From: Gibbula magus
Lineage: Eukaryota; Mollusca; Gastropoda; Trochida; Trochidae
Direction of reading: 5' to 3'
DNA: 64,000 nt
Assembly (NCBI GenBank): GCA_936450465.1
Contig: OW388294.1
Span: 68,838,075-68,902,074, forward strand
In this document: positions 12,919 to 24,970 of the stretch, one piece after another
Layout: every line of letters starts with the position of its first letter
How positions within the stretch are numbered: position 1 is the first letter of the stretch
Program-made: the position numbers and the translations under genes
The notes under the pieces: generated by a model
Told to the model about the DNA's origin: nothing
Databases searched by the model: none
The model's input: only the letters and a program-made list of their open reading frames with translations

Positions 12919-15900
12919 ATGGTAAGTTTGTTTAGAATATACGGCTACACTGCAGTTTACCGAATATACATACTACCAGTGTATTTTACTGTGTCTTGAA
13001 GACGTGCTTTGTGCCTGAGTGACATGAGTAGTACTGCAGCAGTAAGTTGCGTCTGTTTATGTCAAGTTTAATACTCAATGATTAAGAAATATTTTCAATT
13101 ATATAGTCAAATGTTACTTTATTTAAGAGATTGAAATACCTTTTGATTGACACGTGCTACTGAATTTGATGTTAGACGGATTTCACATTCTCAACAGGTT
13201 GAGTACATCCTGATGTCGATGTATAACACATCAATCGGCATATAACAGGTTCAGGATACCCCTGAAATGAGAGATATTACCTATTAATAGAGATTATCCC
13301 CGAAAACAGGGATAAAAATAGGCCTCTTTGGACATCAAAAACATCGTTTTACACGCTGGCGCTCCTCTATTAAACTGGCGCATGTTGACGCATGCACATT
13401 TTGATGCACGTGTGTACCCGTCGTGAATTGATATAAATTAGAAGTCTGGAATTCGCCGCTTTTGTGGCGCCGGGGCGAAAACAATTTTCAGTTTACACGC
13501 CATTTTGCAAGTATATTCTATTTTATGGCTTTCCTAAATCACCGAGCATACATGCAATTCACTCACTTTGTGTCGCAACCATCCCTCTCGCCATTTGCAT
13601 CGGAAGTAGTTCTGATGGCGCCCTCTAACTTCCAGGAGGGGAGGTAATAGCTGGGTACCCCTCAAAATTGATGGAATCTATGGCAGCACATATCGACCAT
13701 CATTTGCGACTTTTATCCATTTATTTGTTATGGTTAAATATGTTTTCTTTGTACATATTTCCATGAATACGACCTGTTTCTAGACTAGTTGTTGAAACCC
13801 TCTTCAGAAACCATGATGAAAAGACCAATGTTACATCAATATCAACACCTATTTTATGGATCATTTCCATGAGGAACTAACTTCATCCATTTTACTCATT
13901 ATAGAAACATAATACTTCATTGAAATGTGGTTAATAATACAACTGGGTAATTCGTGTGTCATTGCATATGTTTCATTTCTTTTAAAATAGTTAAATAATG
14001 GTCAGTAATTCTTACATCACGAAAAAAGGGTAGATGCCTTTACGTCTCATTGTAAATACGCTTGTTTGTGGATGTTGTAGGTTGTTGTGGGTTTTTTTTT
14101 CCATTTATTTCAGCGACATACCTTTTCACCTCCCGGGCTCTGACCGTCTGTTTTTCTGTCAATCGTTGTTGATTGATGTTGTAATATGTGTAAAATTGCT
14201 TATACTCATACTTACCAGATTTATTTATTTATTAAGAAAATTCCAACATTACAACATTACATGGGTCGTTTAGTGATCATTGTATTACAAAATATCAGCG
14301 AAATACTATGTACATGCAACTGGCCAATGATGCAGTTTTAATTTGATTTAAATAAACATGTTCCACTTCATCATTGGCAATACGTAAGTTTGTTAATATT
14401 GATATAATTTCTAAATAATCATCCACGTATCATCCACGAATACGTCTGATCTTCGAAGTTACCTACGGTCGCCGTGTACCCTATTTTCGAGGGTGCCGTA
14501 ATGTCTGGTCATCCAGCCTAGCAAGACGGTGGTGAACGTTTGGGGTTTTTTTTCAATCAAATAACAGAACAAACATTTGTACTAGACGTTTACAAAGATA
14601 AAATATACATATGGATTATACAAGTATGACTTATAAGATGCTTCATAACAAAACAAACTTACAAACAGCTGTTGTGTTGAGAAAAAGCTACAGACTGTAG
14701 TTTACATCAAATAATTAAGGCGTTTGACATTTAATTTTTTCTCACTGATTGGTCAATCAATCTCACGTGTGCTCACGTTACATCTCAACAAATGAAAACG
14801 GTTTTCGTGGGTCTATATATTACATATTGTTGGCAGCGACGGTCATAGAAACTATAACAAATATGAGGTGAATAATGCATAATATACGATAACAATACGA
14901 AGGTTATGAAAAATGTGTGATCACAGGCCATGTTTAAAATGATTTAACATTTGATGTAGGCTTGTACATTTTCACCAAATACACAACTTAATTGTTGATC
15001 TGAGTTGTAATGATTTAATATTTATTTTAAGTTATTCAATCGATTATGACTGAAACAAAGTGATATGTAAGTCACAAAAGGATTTTCTTACTATACTTAA
15101 ATTTCATTAAGTACTGTACTGGGTGTTTGTCAAACATAATAAACATTTCATGACCTTTCGAATGATAAAAATTGATGAAATATATCCTGCGACCCTGTAA
15201 CACTGAAGGTTTATATCATAAACAGGCCACCGTAAATCATCGGCAATTCCAACCCTAACGGTACATTACCTCCCCTCCTGGAAGTAAGAGGGCGCCATCA
15301 GAACTACTTCCGATGCAAATGGCGAGAGGGATGGTTGCGACACAAAGTGAGTGAATTGCATGTATGCTCGGTGATTTAGGAAAGCCATAAAATAGAATAT
15401 ACTTGCAAAATGGCGTGTAAACTGAAAATTGTTTTCGCCCCGGCGCCACAAAAGCGGCGAATTCCAGACTTCTAATTTATATCAATTCACGACGGGTACA
15501 CATGTGCATCAAAATGTGCATGCGTCAACATGCGCCAGTTTAATAGAGGAGCGCCAGCGTGTAAAACGATGTTTTTGATGTCCAAAGAGGCCTATTTTTA
15601 TCCCTGTTTTTGGGGATAATCTCTATTAATAGGTATTATCTCTCATTTCAGGGGTATCCTGAACCTGGTCAATCGGCATATAACAGTGAAGAAATACTGC
15701 ATTAGTAATTAATACTAATTATCTGCTACATTTTACTATCAACCCTTACATCAGACACACTAACCATAAAAGATTGTCGAATGGTATCCAAGGGTTAAAG
15801 AAGATAGTCTTACTGGAATCCAAGGGCTAAAAAGATAGTATGAAATTAACAAGGTCGATCTGCGTCTGGTAAAATGCAGTCTATCCAACAGTGAATGTGT

Positions 15901-18900
15901 AACTATAAAACAATATGTCGAATGACGTATTTTGAAGATTTTTTGCAATCATCACTTATTCTTACAGGCCAAGTACCTTGCACAGATCATTGTGGCTGGT
16001 ACACAAGTTGTTGGGCGTGCTTTTACCCGCGCCTTGAAACAGGAGTATGCAGCTAGTCAACAAGCGGCTCAGAGGGCGGGAGGCGGCAGGAGAGGTGCAA
16101 AACAGGCAGCCGCGGATACCGTCACAGGGATGTCACTACAGGTCATTAAGTTTAATTATTAGGGTGAAATGGTGCCCTGGAGTTTCAGTTCGTGTGTATT
16201 GTGGTACAGTACCCTCGTCATTACAATTGAACAAAACACATTTATTTTCTTAAAAATGAAGATAAATTTTTTAAAAACTGTTAAATTGATTACGATAAAA
16301 TGAAATTTATAATCACATAAAATAGAGTATGCGGTACAAACCGAAAATACATTTTGACGCAGGGTGCATCAAACCAAAAGCAAAATACCACGGTCCAACT
16401 TATGTAGTTATGAACTGTTTCACCCCTAATTATACTGTGTCTTATATTGTAAGTGTTAAAGACCCACAAACCCCAACCATATCACTTTTCGGTTTTTATT
16501 CAAGCATATTCCAAGATTACGAGGATTCCACTTGATATATATGTCAATTCAACCAATAAACACCTTTTAGAACGCCTTTTTAGAACGCCGCTCAATCATG
16601 TCTCGTAAAACTTTAGCCGAGAGCGAATGCCGCGTGCTAGGCCTTATGACGTAATACACAGGAGTTGCTTGGCGTCTAATGACAGAATCAACTAGAATTA
16701 GCCTTACATAACTGCCTAAATAGCATATTTACCTTTGTCCCTATACAACAAAATTAAATATATACACGCCCCATAAAACGTACCACAAATACCAGCGGAT
16801 GTCAACACTGTTTAATACCGGATGTGACCATTGCTGGACCCGTAATTCTGCAATGTGTTTTGGAACAATTCTTATTGTTGCCCAATATGGCGGCTGCACG
16901 CATGTCAGATGATGAAAAAACGTCACAGAGATCTATTTCACATTTAATAGGTTTATAACGTTGTTAACACGCCTCATTCATTGACTCATGGGTATGTTGA
17001 ATAATTTTTTTCCAATTGCAAAATAAGAAAATATATGTTCCTTATATTATGAAAATGAGAAAGTCTGATGTTTTTTCAGTAAAGCACATGCAATGCTATA
17101 TCTAATGAATGTTTATGTTAGGTCAGTGGTATTACACTGAATCTAAGTAATTGTAAATGTCACGACTATAGATTAAAAGATAGCCCGAATATTTTTTTCA
17201 AAGAAATGTAAACCAGTAACAGTGATGAAAATTATATGATTTTTTTAGGTATAATGCAACTATTCTATTAGCAATATAAAGTCACCCTGAGAAATATTGA
17301 GGCAGTAGATTTCAAACTATAGGCCTCTTCAAACACAAAATCAAGCACAACAAAATATCTAACTAATAATGACGTTTATAATAAACAAAATTGCATGATC
17401 TTTTTTTTTTTTGAATTGTCAGTTGTTCATTTCAAAACATATTGTGTAGCCTATAAGATAACCTAACACTCCACTCGATTGGGAAAAGAATGAATCTAAA
17501 ATCAGTGATTGAATATCGTAAAATGCTCCTAAAATTCCGAAATTACTCCCTACGGACGCACGAATACTTATTCTATCGGAAACTTGTAATGGCAAATCTT
17601 TCTTATGTGTTTTACACGAATTATCGAAGAAAATTGACAAATCGTCTAAGGATTTCATTAAGCAACTCCTGAGTATGACGTCACATCGATAAAGAAAGCT
17701 TACGGCGGCTCGGCAGACTGTTTAAGGATTGAGATAATTAGCAGGCCAATTTTACTCACTTTGAATGGCAAGATCTTATTAAGTAGGTGACGCTTCGAAA
17801 TAATCTTTGGTGTTTTGTTTACTTGAAAGTATATAATAAGTATATAAGTATATATGAATAAATGAATTAACATCGAAAAAACAGAGATGATATTATCTTT
17901 AATACTGTTATCTGTACATCGCTCCGAAAGTTTCTCTCAAACTGTACAGGCTATACAGCAAGCATCACATAATTTTTGTTCATGTCAAACATTCATTCGG
18001 AGATGTTCTTTAAATTTATTCTGTTGCAGTTTCCTTGGTATTAGACTAGTGAACTGTATCATGTATATATAATTATATTACACTCATTTCATAGGGTAAA
18101 GGGACGCTATAGTGTAGTGATTAGCACATTTAGATCATGAGGTCCGGGGTTCGAATCCTGCCAGGGCCACGGCAACTTTGTCTGCAGTATAGAACTGTTC
18201 TACACGCAGTAACGTTTGGGTCCAATGCTACACTGAATTTAAGTGCAGTACTACCCATGGTTTGCTAGTTCCAGCCGTTGCTTGCAGGTTTCACCGCAAT
18301 ACATAGCCACATGGTTTTGCAGCATGCTCCCTGTAATAATACTTGCAGCCGTGATATAAGTGAAATACTCTTGAAAGCGGCGTTAAACTCCAAATCACCT
18401 AACCTCATAGATTGAATTCTGAGATTTTACTTTGCTTTCACTTGTTAAATACCAAACCATTCACTTGTTTCATAAATATAGTAATACACGGCACTGGTTA
18501 TTGTTCCGTGTTATCTGATTATTAATCATTGTTCAAATAACGAAGGTATTGTTTCTTTCAGGAAGCTCAGCAGATTCTGAACTTAAAAGACGGGGCTGAT
18601 GTTGAAACTCTGACCAAGAACTATGATCATCTGTTTGCAGTGAATGATAAAGCCAAAGGAGGATCTCTCTATTTACAGTCAAAGGTATGTCCTCGGTCAA
18701 CAGCGAGAAGAAATTTGTCAATTATGCCAAAGTCAAAATAAAAGGGAATTGTTTAAATTGTGATAAATATTAAATTTCAACTTCATTACGTTCATTCAAA
18801 TTTTCTTCTGTTATAGGTTTTGAAAACAATGTGGGTTTTGAGTTTGCTTTCTTCATTGCCATGCTTCAAGTTGAACATGCACTAAAGTACTAAATTAGTA

Positions 18901-20425
18901 TATCCGACTTGAGCATGGCAGTGACAAAAACAAACTTGAAGTCGACATTGGAAAGAAAAAGAGTGAGGAAAAGTATAAACACATTAAGATATTTAAATCA
19001 ATTTAACTTTTAGTTCAACAATGTTGAACGTGGTGGTAGACCTCATTTATTATCGGATGTTGATTATTGGCCTTACCCCACGTTTAACCGATGAAGGCTA
19101 TTTTCAGCATAAAATTCCAACGCTGTCATCGTTGGAACGAAATTGTCTTCAAAATCACAGAAAATGTTCATTACAAATGACAAACCTACCATATGCATAG
19201 TTTAATCGTTTGTCAACAAGTTCATGTCATTTTATATCCATCATAACTGCTTTTGTTTTGCTGATTGAAACTCTCAAACATGAGACCCTCCACTTTGAGC
19301 TTATGGTATTTGCCATTTTGTATCCCACAATGCAATGCGCAGCATGTATTTCAAAACTGTGTACTCGCTCACAGTCCTTGATAGACTGTTTAATCAGTGA
19401 AACCTAACATATTTCAAGGTAGAATCAGAGAAAATAGAAGCTAAGATCACTAGCTAAGTTGTTGAATTTATCAATATGTATGGCAGAGTGACATGTGAAG
19501 AAGTAAAGCTCTTGTGAAATCGTCTTGGTTCAGACTTCTAAATCTGCTATTTGTGTTCTTCCTGTATACAGTTAACAATTTGTGATATTGATGTGTGTCA
19601 GAGTGATGACATTAACAAGAAATGTTATCATTGAAATACACAAAATGAATATCGGTCTCTGGGTGAATTAGAATTAACCTTAGGTCTAGGTAAAGAAAAT
19701 TTCTTTGTCAAGTAAATGAATATATTTACTTGTCTTAGGGCAAATACAGTATGATTGAAATTGACCTTGTTCTTCAAAATAATGGATCTACCAGATACGA
19801 ACAGGTTCTATAGATTCCTCTCCACAAGGTCTGAGAACTCCCCGTATAGGCGGACGCTCTCTAGCAGTTTAGACAAAACACAATCACATAGCTGACCAAT
19901 CACATCAAGGTTTTTAACGGTCATCGTTGTGAAAGCATTTGTTAACACGTTCCTCATGTTATGGAAACCAATGAATGGTTAGGAGTTACTTGGAGTTACT
20001 AATATAACTTCTCATACCGAAAGCTTTTGTTGGACGTTCTGTGATTGGCTAGTGGCTACCTCAATAGCATCAGAACATGCGAGCCTATGGGCTGTTATCA
20101 GACGGTTTTGCGAGGAAACCTAACGATACAAGGTGGTATCCCAGTAGATGCAGTATTTTGAACTTTTATTCCTCAGAAAATGGTCGATTTCAATCAGACT
20201 GGGGCAAATCAAGTTTGAAGAGCCTTGTCGAGGCCCAGGGTTTCAAATCCCGCCAGGGTCTTATTATCTTTGTCTGTATCACTGCAGCTACATCCACCGT
20301 ATTTCAAACTAGATCTAAACTAATACTCTATTTTATAACTGCAGGTTATGCGAGCGAAGGAAAGGTTAGATATGGAGTTGAGCAAGCCAGAGTCGGAGAA
20401 GGAGAAGAAGAAGGAAGAGACATGA
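12919..20425 (+). CDS. PAM16: Mitochondrial import motor subunit PAM16 (Magmas/TIM16)
   Basis: Four coding exons: 12919-12921 (the ATG alone, followed at once by the donor GTAAGT), 15968-16141, 18562-18684, 20345-20425. All junctions are phase 0, giving 126 aa (human 125). The protein starts [20 protein letters not shown], which is almost invariant in animals. Residues ~1-25 are the hydrophobic, membrane-associated targeting segment. Residues ~58-115 form the degenerate J-like domain (EAQQILNL, then YDHLFAVND and [10 protein letters not shown]), without the catalytic HPD triad, as expected for PAM16. The C-terminus is K/E-rich. PAM16 binds PAM14 and restrains its stimulation of mtHsp70 at the TIM23 translocon on the matrix side. 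Intron 1 (3.0 kb) holds a fold-back element, intron 2 a SINE, intron 3 a family E MITE. Confidence 0.96.
13246..15668. mobile_element. Fold-back element with ~400-bp inverted arms
   Basis: The arms are 13246-~13650 and ~15264-15667. They are near-identical reverse complements, starting CAGGTTCAGGATACCCCTGA, and enclose a ~1.6-kb AT-rich spacer without a gene. The whole is bordered by a direct repeat, TCAATCGGCATATAACAG, at 13231-13248 and 15669-15686 (15 bp if the CAG belongs to the element). Mirror open frames of 61 codons in the two arms are by-products of the symmetry. It lies in PAM16 intron 1. The superfamily is not recognised. Confidence 0.75.
18101..18410 (+). repeat. tRNA-derived SINE, full length
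   Basis: Box A-like TATAGTGTAGTGATTAGCAC and box B GGTTCGAATCC lie 23 bp apart in a tRNA-like head. The body follows (GCAACTTTGTCTGCAGTATA, CCATGGTTTGCTAGTTCCAG) and the tail is CTTGAAAGCGGCGTTAAACT. The head does not close an acceptor stem, so this is not a tRNA gene. It lies in PAM16 intron 2, same strand as the gene. Confidence 0.85.
19747..20201 (+). mobile_element. Inverted-repeat MITE, family E
   Basis: Left end CAGTATGATTGAAATTGACC pairs with right end GGTCGATTTCAATCAGACTG; pairing continues inward for about 60 bp with gaps. No coding capacity. It lies in PAM16 intron 3, ending 143 bp before exon 4. Confidence 0.7.
20222..20290 (+). repeat. SINE head fragment
   Basis: GGTTTCAAATCCCGCCAGGG followed by CTTTGTCTGTATCACTGCAG matches the box B and following part of the SINE family, then stops. 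It is 54 bp before PAM16 exon 4. Confidence 0.45.
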
Positions 20426-20878
20426 CACTGATTTGTTTTAGTTTACATGTTGTGTGTGAGATATACTGGTTCAGGTTGAGTGTGTAAATGTTATGTCAAT
20501 GTCAACTGTACATTTGATTGTGTAATAGATTATTAGGATGACTTATAGATGGATCCAGGAATTTCAGAGAGAGGAGGGCAGAGGATGGGGTGGGGATGGT
20601 CACCCAGATTTCTTTTAAAATTACATGAAAAGTTTTCAAAGAGTTAAAACCCTCAATCATAGCTGATCGCCCTCACCCGCTTCCCATTTCTGGATCCACA
20701 ACGGCTTACATCAGACAGATTGGTTAAGAACCAAAGAATGTATTTTAACAAGGTTCGAGTTTATGTCTACAAATAACGTAAGGATGAATACTAATTTAAT
20801 TTCGTTGATGAATGTTATATGCAGTTCAATCATAGATTTTGTTTTTGTAATATCTATATATAATATAATACAAGTCGC

Positions 20879-20884
20879 AATAAA
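20879..20884 (+). terminator. Candidate PAM16 poly(A) signal
   Basis: AATAAA, 454 bp after the PAM16 stop codon and the first plus-strand match downstream. A second lies about 90 bp further on. Cleavage at either is inferred. Confidence 0.4.
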
Positions 20885-20889
20885 AGGTG

Positions 20890-22014
20890 ATGCACTTGCA
20901 TTGATCGTAAAGGTGATAACATCCTGTATGTGACGTTCCTCATCTCAATAATTTCAGTTATATCAGTGTAGTTTGAATAAAATAGGTCAAATCCCCCATT
21001 AGCATATAATGAAATTTCACAACTGCAATTGAAAATTGTACCTCTGAGAAAGTTTTGTAGATGTCAGATGTTTTGTAAGAACAAGAAAAAAGAACTATTT
21101 GTGAATCTTGTCATTGATTGAGTTTAGGGGTTGGGGAGGCAATTTGAACCACTCATTGGCGGGTTCAGGGGGTAAAAATAACCCAAGGTTCAGTTGTCAT
21201 CACTGTAAATTGGACTCTCTGAATGATTTGGCACCAGCTAAAGTGATGATAATTATCGTTTTGATTCTCATCAATTAAGTGTAGTCATAGTGTAATATCA
21301 CAATACATTTTACTGATTCTTGCAGCATCATGATTTTTTTTTACACAGCTATCTGACAGTTGAACCGATATTGGTAGGTCATAATACAAGAGGCAAGTCA
21401 TCTGTTAGGGGAGTCAAAGGTATTTTGGTTAGTTAATGACATCTGACTTACAGATTATTTAACCCCTGCCTTATAAATGATTAAAATGTGTTCATGTACA
21501 TTCGTGTGTATTGATTGTTGAGTAGAGAGCGTGTGCTGTTTATATGTAAATAAATGTGTGATATTATTCATGTTGATCATTAATATTTGTTAATATTTTT
21601 CTCATATTTCATGTGTAGTTTATTCATGGAAATCTGTATAAGGAACATTTCATTCAAAAATCTTTGTCATTTCTTTGTTTTGCACAATAGTAGAATGGCA
21701 CCATACAGGGAATTATCTGCTGTTGGTTAGCTGGATTTGGAACCAATTGAATGTTAGTCTTCCATAATGTTAACCTTTGTCCTCTGAACTCAAAATACAT
21801 ATTAAGAAAATATAACAATTGAATCTTTACTTCAAAATGTATGTTTAAAAAAAAAACTGTTCGTCAATATATCAATGTTTGACAGATAATTGCTGTATAA
21901 AGTGTACATAGTATCTTTATTCTGTATTACTCGGTACAGAACTAATTAAAAAAGAAATAAACCCCAAAAGTATACCCTTGTTGTTTGTGATTGTGACATT
22001 CAAAATAAAAACCT
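20890..22014. other. Intergenic, no gene seen
   Basis: AT-rich, short homopolymer runs, no coding frame and no shared repeat recognised. The first part may still be PAM16 3' UTR. Confidence 0.4.
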
Positions 22015-22018
22015 TTAA

Positions 22019-22448
22019 AAGGAGGGTTCTATCGGGGTATTTTTTGTGGAAACGAAATTTCGAGAGGATATCCCTGTTTACACATGCATGCTATTACTAT
22101 ATTATTAAAACACAGTCAAATTGAAAGATAAAATGAAGTTAATACTATGATGACTATAAATTTGACAATTTGATAAAGACAAGCGCACATTTGTTGAAAA
22201 ATCAAAACAATGAGCATTGAAGCCATTCATCGGCGCTGCGAGTGGGGAAAACTTCGCTACGGCCTAACAGCATATTGTTTGTTACTTTTATGATACATTA
22301 TATGTTACTATGTGAATATTCTATCACTAAATATGTTTTATTATAACCATAAAATAAAATTGGGTTAAATATAGCGTTTTCATTTCACGAAATGTCAAGG
22401 ATCCAAGATGGTGGATGCTGCTGATAGATCGTTGATAGAACTTTCCCT
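22019..22448 (+). mobile_element. TTAA-flanked MITE, family A
   Basis: TTAA at 22015-22018 and 22449-22452. Left end AAGGAGGGTTCTATCGGGG, right end GATAGAACTTTCCCT, inverted. The interior matches 11654-12070 (GTGGAAACGAAATT, GAAGCCATTCATC). The right TTAA is shared with the next element. Confidence 0.75.
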
Positions 22449-22452
22449 TTAA

Positions 22453-22675
22453 AGGGACGCCGTGTCGAGGATAAAAAATGACTCATCTTTATCTCACTAA
22501 GCTGATTAGAGTGTCTACTAACGAGTTACGCTTCACTTCACTGTCTACATGCAGTAGTTTTTATTACCAATTACGTCAATTTCTGAAATTCAGTGTCTGT
22601 GACTTGTTAGCAGAAGTGTTAATCATCATAGGTAGATACACATGATCTGATTTTTATTCTCGACGAGGTGTCCCT
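22453..22675 (+). mobile_element. TTAA-flanked MITE, family B
   Basis: 223 bp, TTAA at 22449-22452 and 22676-22679. Left end AGGGACGCCGTGTCGAGGAT pairs with right end TCTCGACGAGGTGTCCCT. A second copy, inverted, is at 48176-48400. Non-coding. Confidence 0.8.
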
Positions 22676-23421
22676 TTAAAGTGTGAGTTCTATCATTCCA
22701 CAAAAAATACCCCCAAAAAACTCTCGCAGTTGGAGCCTTAGAAATGGAATAGATAACAAACTGAAATCAAGGGCTCTGTATCTCGTTATACCATTTGAAG
22801 TTTAATATCTGTATTTGAATAAAGATTACATTGTGAAAGTTGTATATTGAACATTTTGTGAGATATTTTGTAATGTTGTGATTTATTCTTGAGCAAAAAT
22901 CTATCTGACATATGTATTACGTATGAAAGTCGAAATTCATTTGAACACCACCATGCATGACATTACAATATAAATTCAGAATTTCAGCGATATTTTCTCT
23001 GCTGTTTGGATTAAAGAAGGTCATGTGACCGGTATACATTCTCATAAACACAAAATAAACACTGAAAAGGATAAAAGGATAACCTTCATACTCTGACGTT
23101 TATATAAAATAACCTGCAGTACTACATTGCGCAATTATGACACTGCTATCACATGCTCTTTTCTTGATTGAACTTTTTAAATACCTTACAATGTGAACTC
23201 TAATTGAAGTTTGATTGAAAGTTTGATTAAAACAGCATGTTAGAACCAAAAATAGCGCCAATGGCTCTGTAGCTCATCAGGCTTTATAGACATTAACTAA
23301 TTCAAAATGTCAAGTTCTAGGTGAGCGGTGCAACAAATAGGAAGCACTTTAAATGGAGAAGATGAAATAGGTCTTAAGGTCCTTACCCCTCTGACCTATC
23401 TTTGAGACCAGAGATAAAATC

Positions 23422-24173
23422 CCCTACAAATAAAGCCACACATGAAGATTTAATTCATCATTGATGTTTCCTTTAAATTATCTCCCTTTGAAGATCACAT
23501 CACATTTCGAAGTAACCCAAGTGACATGCTTCAAGTGATAATCAAAGGTGAACGTGTTGAGACTGTGTCTGAATACAAATATCTAGGAACCTTCATTGAC
23601 TCTAAGTTAAACTGGAAGTCTAACACTGAAGCTTTGTACAACAAATGCCAGCAGCGTCTCCATCTCATGCGCAAACTCAGATCTTTCAATGTTAACCCGT
23701 CTGTCATGTCTTCTTTTTCTGTAGCATTTATCCAAAGCATTTTAACGTTTTCATTTCATTGTTGGTACGGGTCTCTCTCAGTTCATCTGAAATCTTAAGT
23801 GAACAAAATTGTAAACATTGCAAGTAAAATCTCTGGGGTCAAATTTGAATGTTTAACAGAAATATATGAGCGGCAAATCTTAAATCAAGCTGTTAAAATC
23901 ATATCTGACCCAACACATTATTTACATTCGGAATATCACATCCTCCCTTCAGGCCGCCGCTACAAAGTTCGAGTTTTGAAAACTAAGAGAGCCCGTACGT
24001 CATTTGTACCAAACACAATATCTCTTTTAAATACACGTGTAAATACTTAAAGTTATATGTCAATAGAATGATATGATGTATTTGTATCCCTGTTTGTTTT
24101 TGTTTTTTTTAGCTCTGTTGATGAAAAGCAAATTCCTGAGAAGGCAATAAAGTATTATTATTATTATTATTAT
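23422..24173 (+). mobile_element. 5'-truncated non-LTR retrotransposon
   Basis: 752-bp insertion in repeat D, bordered by the target duplication TAAAATC (23415-23421 and 24174-24180). It ends in an (ATT)n tail after the reverse-transcriptase end, the normal form of a LINE copied from its 3' end and truncated at the 5' side. The empty site is seen in the D copy at 44870. Confidence 0.85.
23526..24050 (+). pseudogene. LINE reverse transcriptase C-terminal remnant
   Basis: One reading frame of 175 codons with a single TAA at 23796-23798. Before the stop: SEYKYLGTFIDSKLNW and QQRLHLMRKLRSFNV, the thumb region typical of LINE reverse transcriptases (YKYLG.. then ..RL..LRKL). After it: EIYERQILNQAVKII and LPSGRRYKVRVLKTKRARTS, the usual C-terminal end before FVPN. 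The catalytic FxDD core is absent because of 5' truncation. CR1/L2-like is a guess from this tail; the clade cannot be fixed. Confidence 0.8.
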
Positions 24174-24560
24174 TAAAATCTCAAGATGAAAATAGCTTTT
24201 CAGCTTTCTAGACCTTTTGGAACTGGAAAAGATGAAAATAGGTTTTTAAAGTCGTGGCCCCTGTGGCCCCATTTGGGGTCACGGGGTCACGAAATCTACA
24301 ATTTAGAATCCTCATTGGCCAAGGAGTCTGCACACAACTTTTCAGCTTTCTAGACCTTTTGGAACTGGAGAAGAAGATGAAAATAGGCTTTTAAGGTTGT
24401 GACCCCTGTGACCTTATTTGGGGTCACAGGGTCATGACATCTACAATTTACAATCCCCATAGGCCTAAGAGTCTGTACACAAAATTTTCGCTCCTTAAGA
24501 CGAAAAAGCGAAAAGTTTACAGACGCTATGCCATGCCATAAGCCCATCGAGCCTTTCAGG

Positions 24561-24792
24561 CCAGATGAGCTAAAAATTAAATACTTAAATCATATATATA
24601 TTTCCTGTGAACTACGTTTTGCGCGTGGTGACACATAAGTGATGCAGTATTATTGTGAGTGGAGCTTAGTGCCCTAATCTAAGACAATACTAAACATTTG
24701 TTTTATCACGACTGTACATTTTTTGCAGATATTTTTTATTTTCAAAAGTTTATTTACTGATTACAAATCGTTTAAATTGCAAAGTTTGAATT
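24561..24792. other. Spacer without features
   Basis: Short AT-rich stretch between repeat D and the palindrome at 24793. No feature seen. Confidence 0.4.
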
Positions 24793-24970
24793 TATAAGAA
24801 ATAGATTTAATAATGTGTTTGTTCACTGGCATATAAACGGTTTGAAGGTTCAAGTTAAACTGTAGTATAAATGCTGATGACAAGCTCCGGCATTTATACC
24901 AGTTTAACTTGCACCTTTCATACCGTTTATAAGCCAGTGAACAAACACATTATGAAGTCTATTTCTTAAG
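24793..24970. repeat. Long hairpin palindrome, ~80-bp arms
   Basis: The left arm contains AATGTGTTTGTTCACTGGCA and CAAGTTAAACTG. The right arm is its reverse complement (CAGTTTAACTTG, CCAGTGAACAAACACATT). The loop is about 14 bp around GATGACAAGCTC. It looks like a small fold-back element. No flanking duplication was recognised. Confidence 0.75.

Larger units (their letters stand above)
23255..24560 (+). repeat. Repeat family D, split by a LINE insertion
   Basis: Left part 23255-23421 starts near GCTCTGTAGCTCATCAGGCT. Right part 24174-24560 has duplicated ~135-bp subunits (TTTCAGCTTTCTAGACCTTT, GACCCC..., GGGGTCAC) and ends near AAAGTTTACAGACGC...CCATGCCATAAGCCC. The uninterrupted copy at 44712-45190 confirms that the two parts belong together. 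Function unknown. Confidence 0.7.

Noticed and set aside
13462..13647. 61-codon ORF, mirrored at 15451-15266
   Set aside because: Both come from the arms of the fold-back element; same sequence, opposite strands, no known motif.
18101..18175. tRNA gene (boxes A and B present); same for 47196 and the minus-strand heads at 4565 and 44397
   Set aside because: The head does not form a closed acceptor stem and is always followed by the same ~230-bp body, so these are tRNA-derived SINEs.
20077..20487. 136-codon plus-strand ORF
   Set aside because: Reads through a family E MITE and PAM16 exon 4 in the wrong frame.
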